From M3007 sp964589365 (lineage in GTDB: Bacteria; Bacteroidota; Bacteroidia; Chitinophagales; Saprospiraceae): a DNA stretch of 37,456 nucleotides. How positions within the stretch are numbered: the first letter of the stretch is position 1; each line of letters opens with the position of its first letter. The stretch spans positions 1-37,456 of the forward strand of contig CAZPTQ010000023.1 in NCBI GenBank assembly GCA_964589365.1, given 5' to 3'. This document shows positions 7,936 to 16,092 of this stretch, piece by piece. The notes beneath the pieces were generated by a model. The model saw only the letters and a list, made by a program, of their open reading frames with translations. It had not been told where the DNA came from and did no database searches. Position numbers and translations under genes: made by a program.

Positions 7936-7996
7936 GGGTTCTGAGTGTAAGAATTGTATGCTGTTTTGTCCCCGCTATCTTTTCAGATCGAAACCC

Positions 7997-8004
7997 TACT
8001 TTTG
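7997..8004 (+). promoter_or_regulatory. -7 promoter box of the ATP-grasp gene
   Basis: TACTTTTG is a perfect match to the Bacteroidota TAnnTTTG box, 23 nt before the ATG at 8028. No TTTG sits at the ideal -33 distance; one at 7965-7968 is too far upstream. Confidence 0.45.
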
Positions 8005-8027
8005 CGCACATTTACAGACAACGCAAA

Positions 8028-9116
8028 ATGCAGGAGCAAAACATCCCCGATCAGGCGCCCCCCCCTACCCCCGTGCAAAAGCCCGGTTTTTTTGAAAAAC
8101 TTACCAACTGGGAGCTCTGGCCAGCCACTGCACTCTATATCCCACTCATCCCGATGTGGGCCTGGTATTCTTTGCGGGCGCGTTCGTTCTGGTGGTTTAC
8201 ACCCTCCAACCCCACCATTCCTTTCGGAGGCTATGAAGGCGAGACGAAGACAGATGTGTACAAACAAATGCCCGATGGGGTGTACCCGCGAACCGTTTTG
8301 GTGAAACCACCGCAGGATTTTGAAGGCGTAAAAGCACGCATGGTCGAGGCGGGATTCCAATATCCCTTTATTGTAAAACCTGACGTGGGGCGCAAAGGCC
8401 TCCTTTTCAGAAAAATTGACACGGAGGCGCAATTGCTTGAATACCACGGCTACTGCCCCATGGATTACCTCATTCAAGACTTGGTGGATTTGCCCATGGA
8501 ACTCGGCGTTTTTTACGTCCGCCACCCTTCCAAACAGACCGGTCAAATCACCGGAATCATCCTACGCGAAGCACTCGAAGTTTGGGGCGATGGACAAGCC
8601 ACACTCCGCGAACTCATTGAACGTCACCCGCAAGCCAGCAAACGCGCCGAAGAAATGTGCCGTAAACACGAGGACAAACTCGACTGGGTGCCCGCCGACC
8701 GCGAACGTTATGTCCTCTCTTTTGCCATCAACCGCAGCCGAGGCGCCCGACTGCGCAATCTCTCGCACGAGGCCGATGCTGAACTGACGGCTTTTTTTGA
8801 TAAAATCAGCCTCCACAGCGGCGCTTTTTTTTGGGGCAGATACGATGTAAAATGCACCTCGCTGGCCGATTTGAAAGTTGGCAAGAATTTCGCAATTCTC
8901 GAGTACAATGGCGCTGGCGCCTCGCCAAGCCACATTTATCATTGCGGCATGAGTTTGTGGCAAGCGTATGCGGAAATACTTCGGCATTGGAAATTGCTCT
9001 ATGAAGTGAGCTCTTGGAACAATGCGCACGGCCATCCGTACTGGCCTTTTTGGAAAGGCTTGCGCTATCTTCGCGCCGTTAATCGCCACCTAGACCTGTT
9101 GGACCAATACGATTGA
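8028..9116 (+). CDS. ATP-grasp family ligase, D-Ala-D-Ala-ligase-like
   Basis: A 362-residue protein from the ATG at 8028 (MQEQNIPDQAP). The open frame extends upstream to a TTG, but the -7 box at 7997-8004 excludes that. After a proline-rich start comes a hydrophobic, Trp-rich segment (about residues 28-55, ELWPATALYIPLIPMWAW) that probably contacts the membrane. Then follows an ATP-grasp core: YPFIVKPDVGRKG (nucleotide-binding strand and glycine loop), LIQDLVDLPMELGVFY, GDGQATLRELI, and the Mg-binding end ILEYNGAGA with the E-x-N pair. ATP-grasp enzymes join a carboxylate to an amine through an acyl phosphate. The substrate cannot be read from sequence. The LysE-like gene starts 9 nt downstream, so the two are likely cotranscribed. 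Confidence 0.75.
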   Translation: MQEQNIPDQAPPPTPVQKPGFFEKLTNWELWPATALYIPLIPMWAWYSLRARSFWWFTPSNPTIPFGGYEGETKTDVYKQMPDGVYPRTVLVKPPQDFEGVKARMVEAGFQYPFIVKPDVGRKGLLFRKIDTEAQLLEYHGYCPMDYLIQDLVDLPMELGVFYVRHPSKQTGQITGIILREALEVWGDGQATLRELIERHPQASKRAEEMCRKHEDKLDWVPADRERYVLSFAINRSRGARLRNLSHEADAELTAFFDKISLHSGAFFWGRYDVKCTSLADLKVGKNFAILEYNGAGASPSHIYHCGMSLWQAYAEILRHWKLLYEVSSWNNAHGHPYWPFWKGLRYLRAVNRHLDLLDQYD

Positions 9117-9125
9117 CACCCACCC

Positions 9126-9785
9126 ATGAAAAGCATCTTCAGGGTTTTCTATTCCGGGCTGTCCATCAGTTTTTTTGGCTCCATGGTTATTGGTACTATC
9201 GGCCTTTCAGCGATGCAGATCAGCATCACAGAAGGGATTAGGCCAGCCATCAATTTCTCCATCGGTAGTATAGTCGCAGAGGTGATCTATGTGCGGCTAC
9301 TGCTGGTTGCGCTCACCTGGATACAGAAACATGAGCGTATTTTCAAAATTATGGAGTGGGTGGCGGTATTGATCGTAGTGGTACTGGCTATAGCCAGTTT
9401 CAAAGCAGCACTTGGTCACCATGGCGCTAAAAACGTGGTGCTTTCTTACACGATGCACCGGTTTTTTCTGGGTCTCATGATGCGAGCTGTTAGCCCTGTG
9501 GCTATCCCGTTTTGGCTGGGTTGGAGTTCGGTATTGTATGCCAAGGGCATTATGCAGGACAAAAAAGGTTTTTACAATGGTTATTTGCTAGGCATCGGAA
9601 TAGGCACGTTTGCGGCCCACTGTATCTTTATTTTTGGCGGGAAAATGGCGGTGCAAAAATTAGATGCAAGTCAAGAGGCAATCAATTTCATCATCGGATG
9701 TATATTCTCTATAACCGCAATACTTCAGATATGGAAGATTTGGAAGAAAAAATACCGCAGCGCAAAAACAGCCAAGAAAAAGTGA
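9126..9785 (+). CDS. LysE-family-like transporter
   Basis: A 219-residue membrane protein with about six hydrophobic segments (near residues 10-30, 43-62, 74-93, 108-135, 153-175 and 185-202) and a basic C-terminal tail. The N-terminal G-x-(I/L)-x-x-M-Q-I-S-x-x-x-G pattern after the first helix resembles LysE/RhtB exporters, which move amino acids out of the cell. The length fits the family (about 200-220). It lies 9 nt after the ATP-grasp gene, and a racemase gene follows on the same strand. This suggests, but does not prove, export of an amino acid or of a product made by the neighbouring enzymes. Confidence 0.7.
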   Translation: MKSIFRVFYSGLSISFFGSMVIGTIGLSAMQISITEGIRPAINFSIGSIVAEVIYVRLLLVALTWIQKHERIFKIMEWVAVLIVVVLAIASFKAALGHHGAKNVVLSYTMHRFFLGLMMRAVSPVAIPFWLGWSSVLYAKGIMQDKKGFYNGYLLGIGIGTFAAHCIFIFGGKMAVQKLDASQEAINFIIGCIFSITAILQIWKIWKKKYRSAKTAKKK

Positions 9786-9852
9786 TTACCCCAGAACGCA
9801 ACCCAAAGAACGTTTCAACGTTGTACGCTCTGTATCCATAACGTAGGCGGGC

Positions 9853-9900
9853 ATCACTCTATCACTTCATCACTCCATCACTCCATCACTCTATCACTTC
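9853..9900 (+). repeat. Six tandem ATCACTYY octamers abutting a start codon
   Basis: Six head-to-tail 8-nt units (ATCACTCT, ATCACTTC, ATCACTCC, ATCACTCC, ATCACTCT, ATCACTTC) fill 9853-9900. The last base touches the ATG at 9901. The whole translation-initiation region of the racemase is therefore repeat. A second array of the same units is at 28529-28598. Copy-number changes in 8-nt steps would alter the 5' leader. Confidence 0.9.
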
Positions 9901-10725
9901 ATGATAGGCATAGTAGGCGGCATAGGCCCCATGGCGGGCGCTGATCTATACAAGAAAATTGTAGAGAACACGATGGCTAACAGCGATCAGGAACACTTGC
10001 CTGTGTTGTTGGCTTCTATTCCCAATGAAATTGTTGACCGTACGGAATACCTTTTAGGGAGAATTTCTGAAAACCCTGCCCCTGCCCTCGCCAAGGTCGT
10101 TTTGTTGCTGGAACGCGCTGGTTCTAAACACATCGGTATCGCCTGCAACACAGCCCATGCGCCACAGATTTTCGACCCTTTACTGTCCATCTTAAAAGCA
10201 AATGGTTCGCAAGCAGATATTGTCAATATGATTGACGAGACGGTGCTTGCGATTCAGTCGCACCAAACCAAAATACAACGCATTGGGTTGCTCAGTACTT
10301 CTGGAGCTTACCAAACCGGCATTTATCAAAACCGAATGGAAGCAGCTGGCCTTACCCCCATCTTGCTTGATTTTGAGAAGCACGAAGCATTGTCTCAACG
10401 AGCCATTTATGAAATTAAAGCCGCCTCTACAGAAATACCGCAAGGATCTATTGATCGCCTGAACACCGCTATCCAAATGCTAAAAAATCTTGGCGCTCAG
10501 GCGATTGTGCTGGGCTGTACTGAATTGGGCATGATTGAAAACCGGCTTGATTTCGGCGGCTTGGAAGTCTTTAATCCCAATCTGATTTTGGCGAGAGCCC
10601 TGATAGAGCGGGCATTTCCCGAAAAATTGAAAGTGGCCCATCCTGATCAACATACTGCTAGAAAATACCACCTTCCCAGTCACCAACAATCCAAGCAGCT
10701 AGCCATTCCGGAAATGATGAAATGA
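9901..10725 (+). CDS. Aspartate/glutamate racemase family protein
   Basis: A 274-residue cytosolic enzyme of the Asp/Glu racemase superfamily, which interconverts L- and D-forms with two cysteines and no cofactor. The start MIGIVGGIGPMAGADLYKK is the family N-terminus. Both catalytic cysteines are present: C82 in IACNTAHAP and C206 in IVLGCTELGM. The core ends at about residue 240, and the last ~30 residues (HPDQHTARKYH...) look like an unstructured extension. The ATG is directly preceded by the octamer array, so no ribosome-binding site is evident. It lies on the same strand as the ATP-grasp and LysE-like genes, 115 nt downstream. Aspartate is the likelier substrate, but this is not certain. 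Confidence 0.85.
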   Translation: MIGIVGGIGPMAGADLYKKIVENTMANSDQEHLPVLLASIPNEIVDRTEYLLGRISENPAPALAKVVLLLERAGSKHIGIACNTAHAPQIFDPLLSILKANGSQADIVNMIDETVLAIQSHQTKIQRIGLLSTSGAYQTGIYQNRMEAAGLTPILLDFEKHEALSQRAIYEIKAASTEIPQGSIDRLNTAIQMLKNLGAQAIVLGCTELGMIENRLDFGGLEVFNPNLILARALIERAFPEKLKVAHPDQHTARKYHLPSHQQSKQLAIPEMMK

Positions 10726-10751
10726 ACTATTCAAAGGTCAGATTCCATATC

Positions 10752-10791
10752 CAGATGTCTGTTACATAAGGATAAAAAATAGTTACATCTG
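10752..10791. terminator. Weak inverted repeat between convergent genes
   Basis: CAGATGT (10752-10758) pairs with ACATCTG (10785-10791), in an A/T-rich gap between the racemase (plus) and the AraC remnant (minus). The stem is only 7 bp, with no clear U-run. Confidence 0.25.
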
Positions 10792-10825
10792 AAAAGGTTT
10801 TAGTTGAGGGAACTAATCTACTTTT

Positions 10826-11431
10826 TCATATCTCATCCAACCCAATACGTCGCTTTTCTTTGAGTTTTTTGAATTGCGTAGGCGTCAAACCTGTTATTTT
10901 TTTAAACTGACCAGACAGATGCGCAACACTGCTATAATTCAACATGAAGGAGATTTCGGTCAAGTTGAGTTCATCATTGAAAATCAACTCCTTGGCACGC
11001 TCTATTTTATTGGCTATGAAGTATTGCTCAATAGTTATACCCATAGATTTTGAAAAAATGTTGGATAGATAGGTATAGTGATAGTGTAGTCTTCGAGCGA
11101 TAAAATCGGAAAAACTAATATTCCGAACCACTTCAGGTGAATACACCATTTCAACCACAACATTTTTTACGCGCTCAATAAGTATGGATTTCCTGTCTTC
11201 CATAAGATACAGTCCAAATCTTTGCAAAGCGGTTCTGAATTGCGAGCGTTGAAAATCCGTGATATTTCCCTGTATTGAATCATTACAAGACCTTGTCGCG
11301 CAAGGCAGGGCATTCCAATTCGGCCCTTTCTTCCAGTTAAAAAACGATGTGTCCTGGACGGAGCGGCGGCTCGACTGCAACCGCCGCGCTGATGAATTTT
11401 TGCCCATCGCCCGGCGCATGGCACGGTTCAT
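10826..11431 (-). CDS. AraC-family regulator, 5'-truncated and chimeric
   Basis: The open frame gives 201 residues. Residues ~51-201 are an AraC-type regulator of a common Bacteroidota kind: a linker helix (ALQRFGLYLMEDRKSILIERVK), then two helix-turn-helix units at about 105-195, ending with EISFMLNYSSVAHLSGQFKK and TGLTPTQFKKLK. Full-length relatives carry about 50-60 more N-terminal residues with a small metal-binding-like fold. Here residues 1-~50 are instead the antisense of a nucleotidyltransferase gene and make no sense as a domain. The true 5' end has probably been deleted and the frame stays open by chance. It may be non-functional, or express a shortened protein from an internal start. 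Confidence 0.65.
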   Translation of the reverse strand: MNRAMRRAMGKNSSARRLQSSRRSVQDTSFFNWKKGPNWNALPCATRSCNDSIQGNITDFQRSQFRTALQRFGLYLMEDRKSILIERVKNVVVEMVYSPEVVRNISFSDFIARRLHYHYTYLSNIFSKSMGITIEQYFIANKIERAKELIFNDELNLTEISFMLNYSSVAHLSGQFKKITGLTPTQFKKLKEKRRIGLDEI

Positions 11432-11827
11432 CGGCTGTTTTCCTTATGTACGTGGAGTATTCGTGTCAGGCTCGCTTTCGAAACATTGCATGCGTTCGGA
11501 TAGCGATGTAGATTTTTTTATCGTAACAGAACCAGGACGACTTTGGGTAGCCAGAACCTTACTGGTTGTTTTCAAAAAAAATTGGAAAAAATATTGGCGG
11601 GGGGCCTGGGAAATTGGCTCGACCAGAAGGCCCTGAATTTCACCGTGGGCTTTTGGAAAAAGAAATTCCGAAACATGGACGGCAATACTTTTGACTTGGC
11701 GCTCAAATCGCATCAAGGCGTGTCGAAACACCATCCAAGTCATTTTCAGAAAAAAGTATTAGAGCGGTTTGAAAAAACATCAGGGCGGTTAGCGCATCGA
11801 AAGAAACGCTCCTTAGATAGTTTTTAA
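11285..11827 (+). pseudogene. Nucleotidyltransferase gene remnant: no 5' end, internal deletion
   Basis: Two pieces in different frames resemble one Bacteroidota nucleotidyltransferase-fold protein. Piece 1 (from about 11285, LVAQGRAFQFGPFFQLKND onward) includes the catalytic motif GSLSKHCMRSDSDVDFF and ends near VVFKK at about 11570. Piece 2 (about 11590-11827, LAGGLGNWLDQKALNFT to the end) is the C-terminus, with FDLALKSHQGVSKHHP. The roughly 100 residues before piece 1 and a long middle section are absent, and the join at an A8 tract changes frame. This cannot encode a working enzyme. Its 5' side runs into the AraC remnant head-to-head. Its 3' end overlaps the FkbM-like gene by 15 nt. Confidence 0.75.
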
Positions 11828-12715
11828 GCGTTTTTCCCGTGTATCAAAGACCTCTGCGCCGCGTATGGATTCCAGCCGTTTTTCGCCACTCAAATAGCTC
11901 AGCCGCCCTTGGGCGTCGCGGCTTTCGCGGAATTTCGACTCCACATACCCCGCTCGAGCCGTGATTGGGCGAAGCGCGCGCAATCGGTCCTTTCTGACAA
12001 AATAAGCGTTGTTGCCGTGGCTGTTGCAGCCCACAAAAGCGTAGCCTTTTTCTTCGGCAAGATCGCAGAGGGCGCTGAGCGAGGCGCCATAACAAAGGTT
12101 GCTGGGGTGGTAGTTGGTTCGGAAAAATTGAGGGTCATAAGGCACCGTCCAGGCCTCGTCGGGGCCGAACACGCTGTTGTATTCCATGATGACCAGCACG
12201 GGGCTGACGACGCTGATTTCTTTCCAAACCCAATAATCGTTGCCGTCAATATCAATGTGCAGAAGGCCGATTTCGCCTTCAAACCCATTGGTTTTCAAAA
12301 GTTCGTTGATGTTTTCGGCGGTGACAAATGCAGCTTGTGCTGTGAGGTCGTGCTGCCAATAGATGCGGTCCTGGCGAATCTGTGCCACGTTTTTTTCAGC
12401 ACCGTCGAGCACAAGTCCGCGCCAGTTGTTGTTCAAAAGCAAAAAGCGCGTGTTGGCTTCGCGGTAGTTTTCTACCCCAAATTCGACAAAGGTGTGTGGC
12501 TTTACATCGAGGTACTGGATCAAAAATTGTATGATGCCGTCGTCGCCCCATTGCGAAAAAACCTTAAATTCGGCGCGTTGAAGGTTTCCCAGAATAGCCG
12601 CCTGCTCACTAAAATGCATCTGGGCGAGCAGGCGGGCACTGAGTATTTTGCCTTCCTCCACTTCGCGGGGCAGGCGGGTAAAGGAGCGAAGCAAGCGGAA
12701 GATTTTTTGAAACAT
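11813..12715 (-). CDS. FkbM-like methyltransferase-fold protein
   Basis: A 300-residue protein from the ATG at 12715; a TTG two codons upstream is also possible. After a helical N-terminus, residues ~75-100 hold HTFVEFGVENYREANTRFLL, which looks like the glycine-containing SAM-binding loop of Rossmann methyltransferases. A later segment, LLHIDIDGNDYWVWKEI, carries the D-x-D-G-x-(D/E) pattern of the FkbM-like group. FkbM-type enzymes O-methylate sugars or small molecules. The actual substrate is unknown, and some relatives are listed only as hypothetical. It begins 38 nt after the DPP III gene on the same strand, so the two may form an operon. Confidence 0.6.
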   Translation of the reverse strand: MFQKIFRLLRSFTRLPREVEEGKILSARLLAQMHFSEQAAILGNLQRAEFKVFSQWGDDGIIQFLIQYLDVKPHTFVEFGVENYREANTRFLLLNNNWRGLVLDGAEKNVAQIRQDRIYWQHDLTAQAAFVTAENINELLKTNGFEGEIGLLHIDIDGNDYWVWKEISVVSPVLVIMEYNSVFGPDEAWTVPYDPQFFRTNYHPSNLCYGASLSALCDLAEEKGYAFVGCNSHGNNAYFVRKDRLRALRPITARAGYVESKFRESRDAQGRLSYLSGEKRLESIRGAEVFDTREKRLKTI

Positions 12716-12753
12716 AAGCAAGTAAAGAATTCCAGAGGAGTCTCGGTCGCGTT

Positions 12754-14793
12754 CTAATTTTTCACAGGCAAGAACGAATATTCCTTGCCATAGCGGAGCA
12801 TCTGTTTCACGAAATCAAGTTCGCGCTCCACCTTTACATCCATGATGTTGCCTTTGGCATCTTTTACGGCCACCAATTTTGGCTGCACGAAGCCGGAGTA
12901 AGCTTTGGTGGGCAACGCGGCGTAACGTCTTTTGACCTCAGCACCCGTGGCTTTGTCGGTTTTTACACCGTATGTCTCCACCAACGCCTCTGCGGACTTG
13001 TAATCGCCTTCAGATTTAATGCGCTGAATTTCAGCCAACAATTGACCAAAAAGCACACGCAATTTGGCGTAGTTGCGGATGTCGTAATAGGTTTCCCCGT
13101 TGCGCATCTTTTTGACGATCACGTTTTCAGCCTTTCCTTTTTCAAAAGCCCAGGCAGCCACGAGTTGACGGTTGCGCATGTGGTCTTCTTCGATGTCGGC
13201 GCCAGCGGGAAGGCGGCGTAGTTGCTGGAGCAGTCCGTTTCGGATATAGTTGTCAAACTCAGCTTTGTAGGCGTTGGCATCGGGCAAAAGACCCCATTCA
13301 ACAAGTTTTGGATCGGGCATGTAGTAAAGTGCCACCAGGTCGGCACGCGCTTCTTCCAGCGTGCTGGAATAGTGTTTGAGCGTCACGTTAGGCTCTGGCA
13401 CCCCTGGGTTCATTTGGCCGCTTGCGTGACCGATAACCTCATGGAGCGCGGTGTGCATTTTGCCACAAGCCTCGCCGTACTTTTTTGCGTATTTGATTTC
13501 TTGGGCATCGTGGGCGAATTCCTGAAGGGCTAGTGCGCCGCCAACTTGATTGTAGGCGTTTTCGATGTTGTTGAGGCTGATGGATTTAGAGCCAATCTCA
13601 CGAATCCAGTTGGAGTTTGGCAAGTTCACACCTATCGGCGTGTTCGGGGCACAGTCGCCGCCCTCCATCGCCACGTTGATAACACGGTATGAAACGCCCT
13701 TCACTTCCTTCTTTTTGTGTGCATCCGCGATGGTCGAGTTGTCTTCAAAATATTGAGCGTTCTTGCTCACGATGGCCATTTTTTGGGTGGCTTCCGGGTC
13801 GTTGTATTGTACCATTGCCTCAAAATCACCCTTGTAGCCCTTGGGGTCGTGATAAACTTCGATAAAGCCATTGATCACATCAATGGAGCTCTCGGTGTCT
13901 TTCACCCATTCGATATTGTACTCGTCAAAGGTTTTCAAATCGCCTGATTTGTAATAAGCCACCAGCAGCCCGAGCGCTTTTTTCTGCTGGGCATTTTCGG
14001 CAAATGGGATGGCCTTTTCGATATTTTCGGTGATTTTGTCAATGGCCTGGCCGTACATCCCTCCAGATTTCCACACGATTTCTTTCAGCATTCCCTCGTC
14101 TTTCACGAGCTTGGAATTGAGGCCAAACAGGGGCGGGTTTTTGCCTGCGGCTTTTATTTTATCCTGGTAAAACTTGTCTACCTCATCGGCGGTCACACCC
14201 TGGTAAAAGTTGACAGAAGAATTGAGGACAACGTCCGGGCCGTCCTTGCTGGTGCGTTTTGGCATCACCTTGGGGTCGAACATGACCGACACCAGTGTGT
14301 GTTGGATATCAGCAACGGGCATGGGCAGTGCAGCAGGGTCGCACGCCTGCAGGAGCGAACTGAAGTATGTTTTGGAAAAATCGGGCAGGATTTTCACCTC
14401 GTTGTAATGGTGGTGGATGCCATTGGAAAACCACACCCGCTTGGAATAAACTTCAAATGCCTTCCAGTCGGCGGTGGATTTGTCGCCCTTGTAGGTATTG
14501 TGAATGGCTTCGAGGGTTTTGCGGACCGCGAGGTTGTGCTTGCAATGCTGGTCGTAAATGATGTCGCGTCCGGCTAGAGCGGCTTCGCTGAGATAGTAAA
14601 TGAAGGTTTTTTGCCGGATGGAGAGTTTGTCAAATCCGGGGAGATCGTACCACAGAATTTGCAGGTCCGCGAAAGTGTCGAGCAGCACCTTCTCCGCCAT
14701 TGGCGCGGAATCGGGGCTGGGAATTGGCTTTTTTATGCTACACGCTGCGACAGATAAAAGAATTGAAATAAATAGAATGTGTGTGAATTTCAT
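12754..14793 (-). CDS. Peptidase M49 (dipeptidyl-peptidase III-like) lipoprotein
   Basis: A 679-residue protein starting with a lipoprotein signal (ILLSVAAC, lipid Cys at residue 18), so it is exported and membrane-anchored. The zinc site is the M49 HExxGH motif, HEVIGH at 451-456. The third ligand motif is EEARAD at 480-485. DPP III enzymes remove dipeptides from the N-terminus of short peptides, and here the likely role is trimming imported or extracellular peptides. Length and motif spacing fit the family. A perfect TAATTTTG box (14855-14862, minus) lies upstream of the ATG. Some databases mislabel Bacteroidota members of this group as dihydrofolate reductase, but the sequence is clearly a metallopeptidase. 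Confidence 0.85.
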   Translation of the reverse strand: MKFTHILFISILLSVAACSIKKPIPSPDSAPMAEKVLLDTFADLQILWYDLPGFDKLSIRQKTFIYYLSEAALAGRDIIYDQHCKHNLAVRKTLEAIHNTYKGDKSTADWKAFEVYSKRVWFSNGIHHHYNEVKILPDFSKTYFSSLLQACDPAALPMPVADIQHTLVSVMFDPKVMPKRTSKDGPDVVLNSSVNFYQGVTADEVDKFYQDKIKAAGKNPPLFGLNSKLVKDEGMLKEIVWKSGGMYGQAIDKITENIEKAIPFAENAQQKKALGLLVAYYKSGDLKTFDEYNIEWVKDTESSIDVINGFIEVYHDPKGYKGDFEAMVQYNDPEATQKMAIVSKNAQYFEDNSTIADAHKKKEVKGVSYRVINVAMEGGDCAPNTPIGVNLPNSNWIREIGSKSISLNNIENAYNQVGGALALQEFAHDAQEIKYAKKYGEACGKMHTALHEVIGHASGQMNPGVPEPNVTLKHYSSTLEEARADLVALYYMPDPKLVEWGLLPDANAYKAEFDNYIRNGLLQQLRRLPAGADIEEDHMRNRQLVAAWAFEKGKAENVIVKKMRNGETYYDIRNYAKLRVLFGQLLAEIQRIKSEGDYKSAEALVETYGVKTDKATGAEVKRRYAALPTKAYSGFVQPKLVAVKDAKGNIMDVKVERELDFVKQMLRYGKEYSFLPVKN

Positions 14794-14854
14794 TGAATCA
14801 ATGCATTAGAATGGGCGAAAAGTTTGAAGTGGCGCAGGTTTTTCCAAGGGTGCG

Positions 14855-14862
14855 CAAAATTA
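14855..14862 (-). promoter_or_regulatory. -7 promoter box of the DPP III gene
   Basis: On the minus strand this reads TAATTTTG, a perfect TAnnTTTG box, about 60 nt before the ATG at 14793. No TTTG lies at the ideal -33 distance. Confidence 0.4.
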
Positions 14863-14950
14863 CAACACCCTTAGCCTATCGCCCCCATGCCCTTCTGCCA
14901 ATGCGCCCCCCTTTCACCCGATTTGTCGGAAAAGCATGGCGCCGATGCCA

Positions 14951-15883
14951 TCAAGACAATTTCTTCAACAAATCCGGCAATTGCCTTAAAGCAGCCAACT
15001 CCCGGTATTTGGTGCGAGCCTCATCTGCGGGAATACCAAAATAGGCCTTGCCTCCATCCAAATCTTTGGACACGCCTGACTTTGCCGATACTAGCGCACC
15101 CTGCCCGATATGCAGTGCCTGCGCCACACCCACTTGTCCGTAAAGCACAACATTGTCTTCCACCACCGTTTTGCCACCGATGCCGACCTGCCCGGCAAAA
15201 AGGCAATTCTTGCCAATCACCGCACCGTGGCCGATATGGATTTGGCAGTCAAGTTTCGAGCCTTCCCCTATGATGGTGTCACCGCTCACGCCCTTGGCGA
15301 TGGTGCAGCCGGCGCCGATGTCTACCTGGTTTTCAATGATTACACGTCCGCCACTGCGCCATTTTTTGAACGATTTGTCGGGCATTTTTTTAAAATAAAA
15401 AGCATCCGGGCCGATGATGGCGCCAGGGCCAATGATACAATTTTCGCCAATGAACGTGTATTCCCCGATGTAAGCGTTGGCCTGAATGTAGGAATTTGCC
15501 CCAATGCGCACATTGGCTGCGATGACCACGCCCGGCTCGATGATGGCCGTCGGGTGGATTTCAGCACGGCCGCTGATGGTCTCCTTCAATGGCTCGAAAG
15601 GACGGTGCTCGCGCACGAGGGCATCATATACCTCAAACGGGTTTTCGACAATGAGAATAGCCTTGCCCGGCGGACAATCGGCTGGGGCGTTGAGCAGGAG
15701 CACGGTGGCCTCGCTTTCGAGCGTTTTCTGAAAATATTTTTGCACATCGGAAAATGCCACATCGCCAGGACGGACTTTATGGATTTCGTTGATGCCGGTG
15801 GCGGAAAGGGTCTCATCCCCAATGATTTGAGCGTTGAAACGCAGGGCGAGTTCGAGAACGGGAACAGGTCTGGGAAAATCCAT
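14951..15883 (-). CDS. lpxD: UDP-3-O-acylglucosamine N-acyltransferase
   Basis: A 310-residue LpxD-type enzyme, which adds the N-linked 3-hydroxyacyl chain to UDP-3-O-acylglucosamine in lipid A synthesis in the cytoplasm. The N-terminal uridine-binding domain (~1-100) has VRPGDVAFSD. From ~105 to 270 come left-handed beta-helix hexapeptide repeats (IHPTAIIEPGVVIAANVRIG and similar). The catalytic His is in QIHIGHGAVIG (H219). The end (YFGIPADEARTKYRELAALR) is the C-terminal helix. At 310 residues it is shorter than the usual ~340, so it may be a second, LpxD-like copy. No other lipid A gene is next to it. Confidence 0.85.
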   Translation of the reverse strand: MDFPRPVPVLELALRFNAQIIGDETLSATGINEIHKVRPGDVAFSDVQKYFQKTLESEATVLLLNAPADCPPGKAILIVENPFEVYDALVREHRPFEPLKETISGRAEIHPTAIIEPGVVIAANVRIGANSYIQANAYIGEYTFIGENCIIGPGAIIGPDAFYFKKMPDKSFKKWRSGGRVIIENQVDIGAGCTIAKGVSGDTIIGEGSKLDCQIHIGHGAVIGKNCLFAGQVGIGGKTVVEDNVVLYGQVGVAQALHIGQGALVSAKSGVSKDLDGGKAYFGIPADEARTKYRELAALRQLPDLLKKLS

Positions 15884-16092
15884 GCAATGATGTTAGGTAT
15901 GCCAAAATTGAGGCGACATCTCTTTCTTCGTTGGAGGTGTCACCTCTATTTTGGATGAAAAAAAGAAGCAACTTTCAAGGGGCAAAATTCCAAAAAATTA
16001 GTGGGGAAACGAGCAGGGTAATTTTCCCAGTGCTTAGCCATACAACCAAACAAATAGAAACTCCTACTTTCACCCCCAAAACCACCTTGTTT

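Larger units (their letters stand above)
7463..8027. other. Divergent intergenic region, no gene seen
   Basis: A 565-bp region between the broken beta-helix gene (minus) and the ATP-grasp gene (plus). It contains a pair of competing hairpins (7662-7704), the right copy of the dispersed repeat (7892-7935) and a -7 box (7997-8004). I see no protein-coding stretch with family-like composition. Confidence 0.6.

Noticed and set aside
8562..9089. Minus-strand open frame opposite the ATP-grasp gene
   Set aside because: It lies wholly within the ligase, whose motifs are clear on the plus strand.
9853..9900. CRISPR array
   Set aside because: The octamers are contiguous and only 8 nt long, with no spacers and no cas genes nearby.
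11909..12757. Long plus-strand open frame (282 codons) opposite the FkbM-like gene
   Set aside because: It is antisense to a gene with clear family motifs, and its residues show no domain, signal or membrane pattern. The opposite-strand codon bias explains the open frame.
15110..15958. Long plus-strand open frame (282 codons) opposite lpxD
   Set aside because: LpxD hexapeptide repeats on the minus strand are unmistakable. The antisense frame has no recognisable features.
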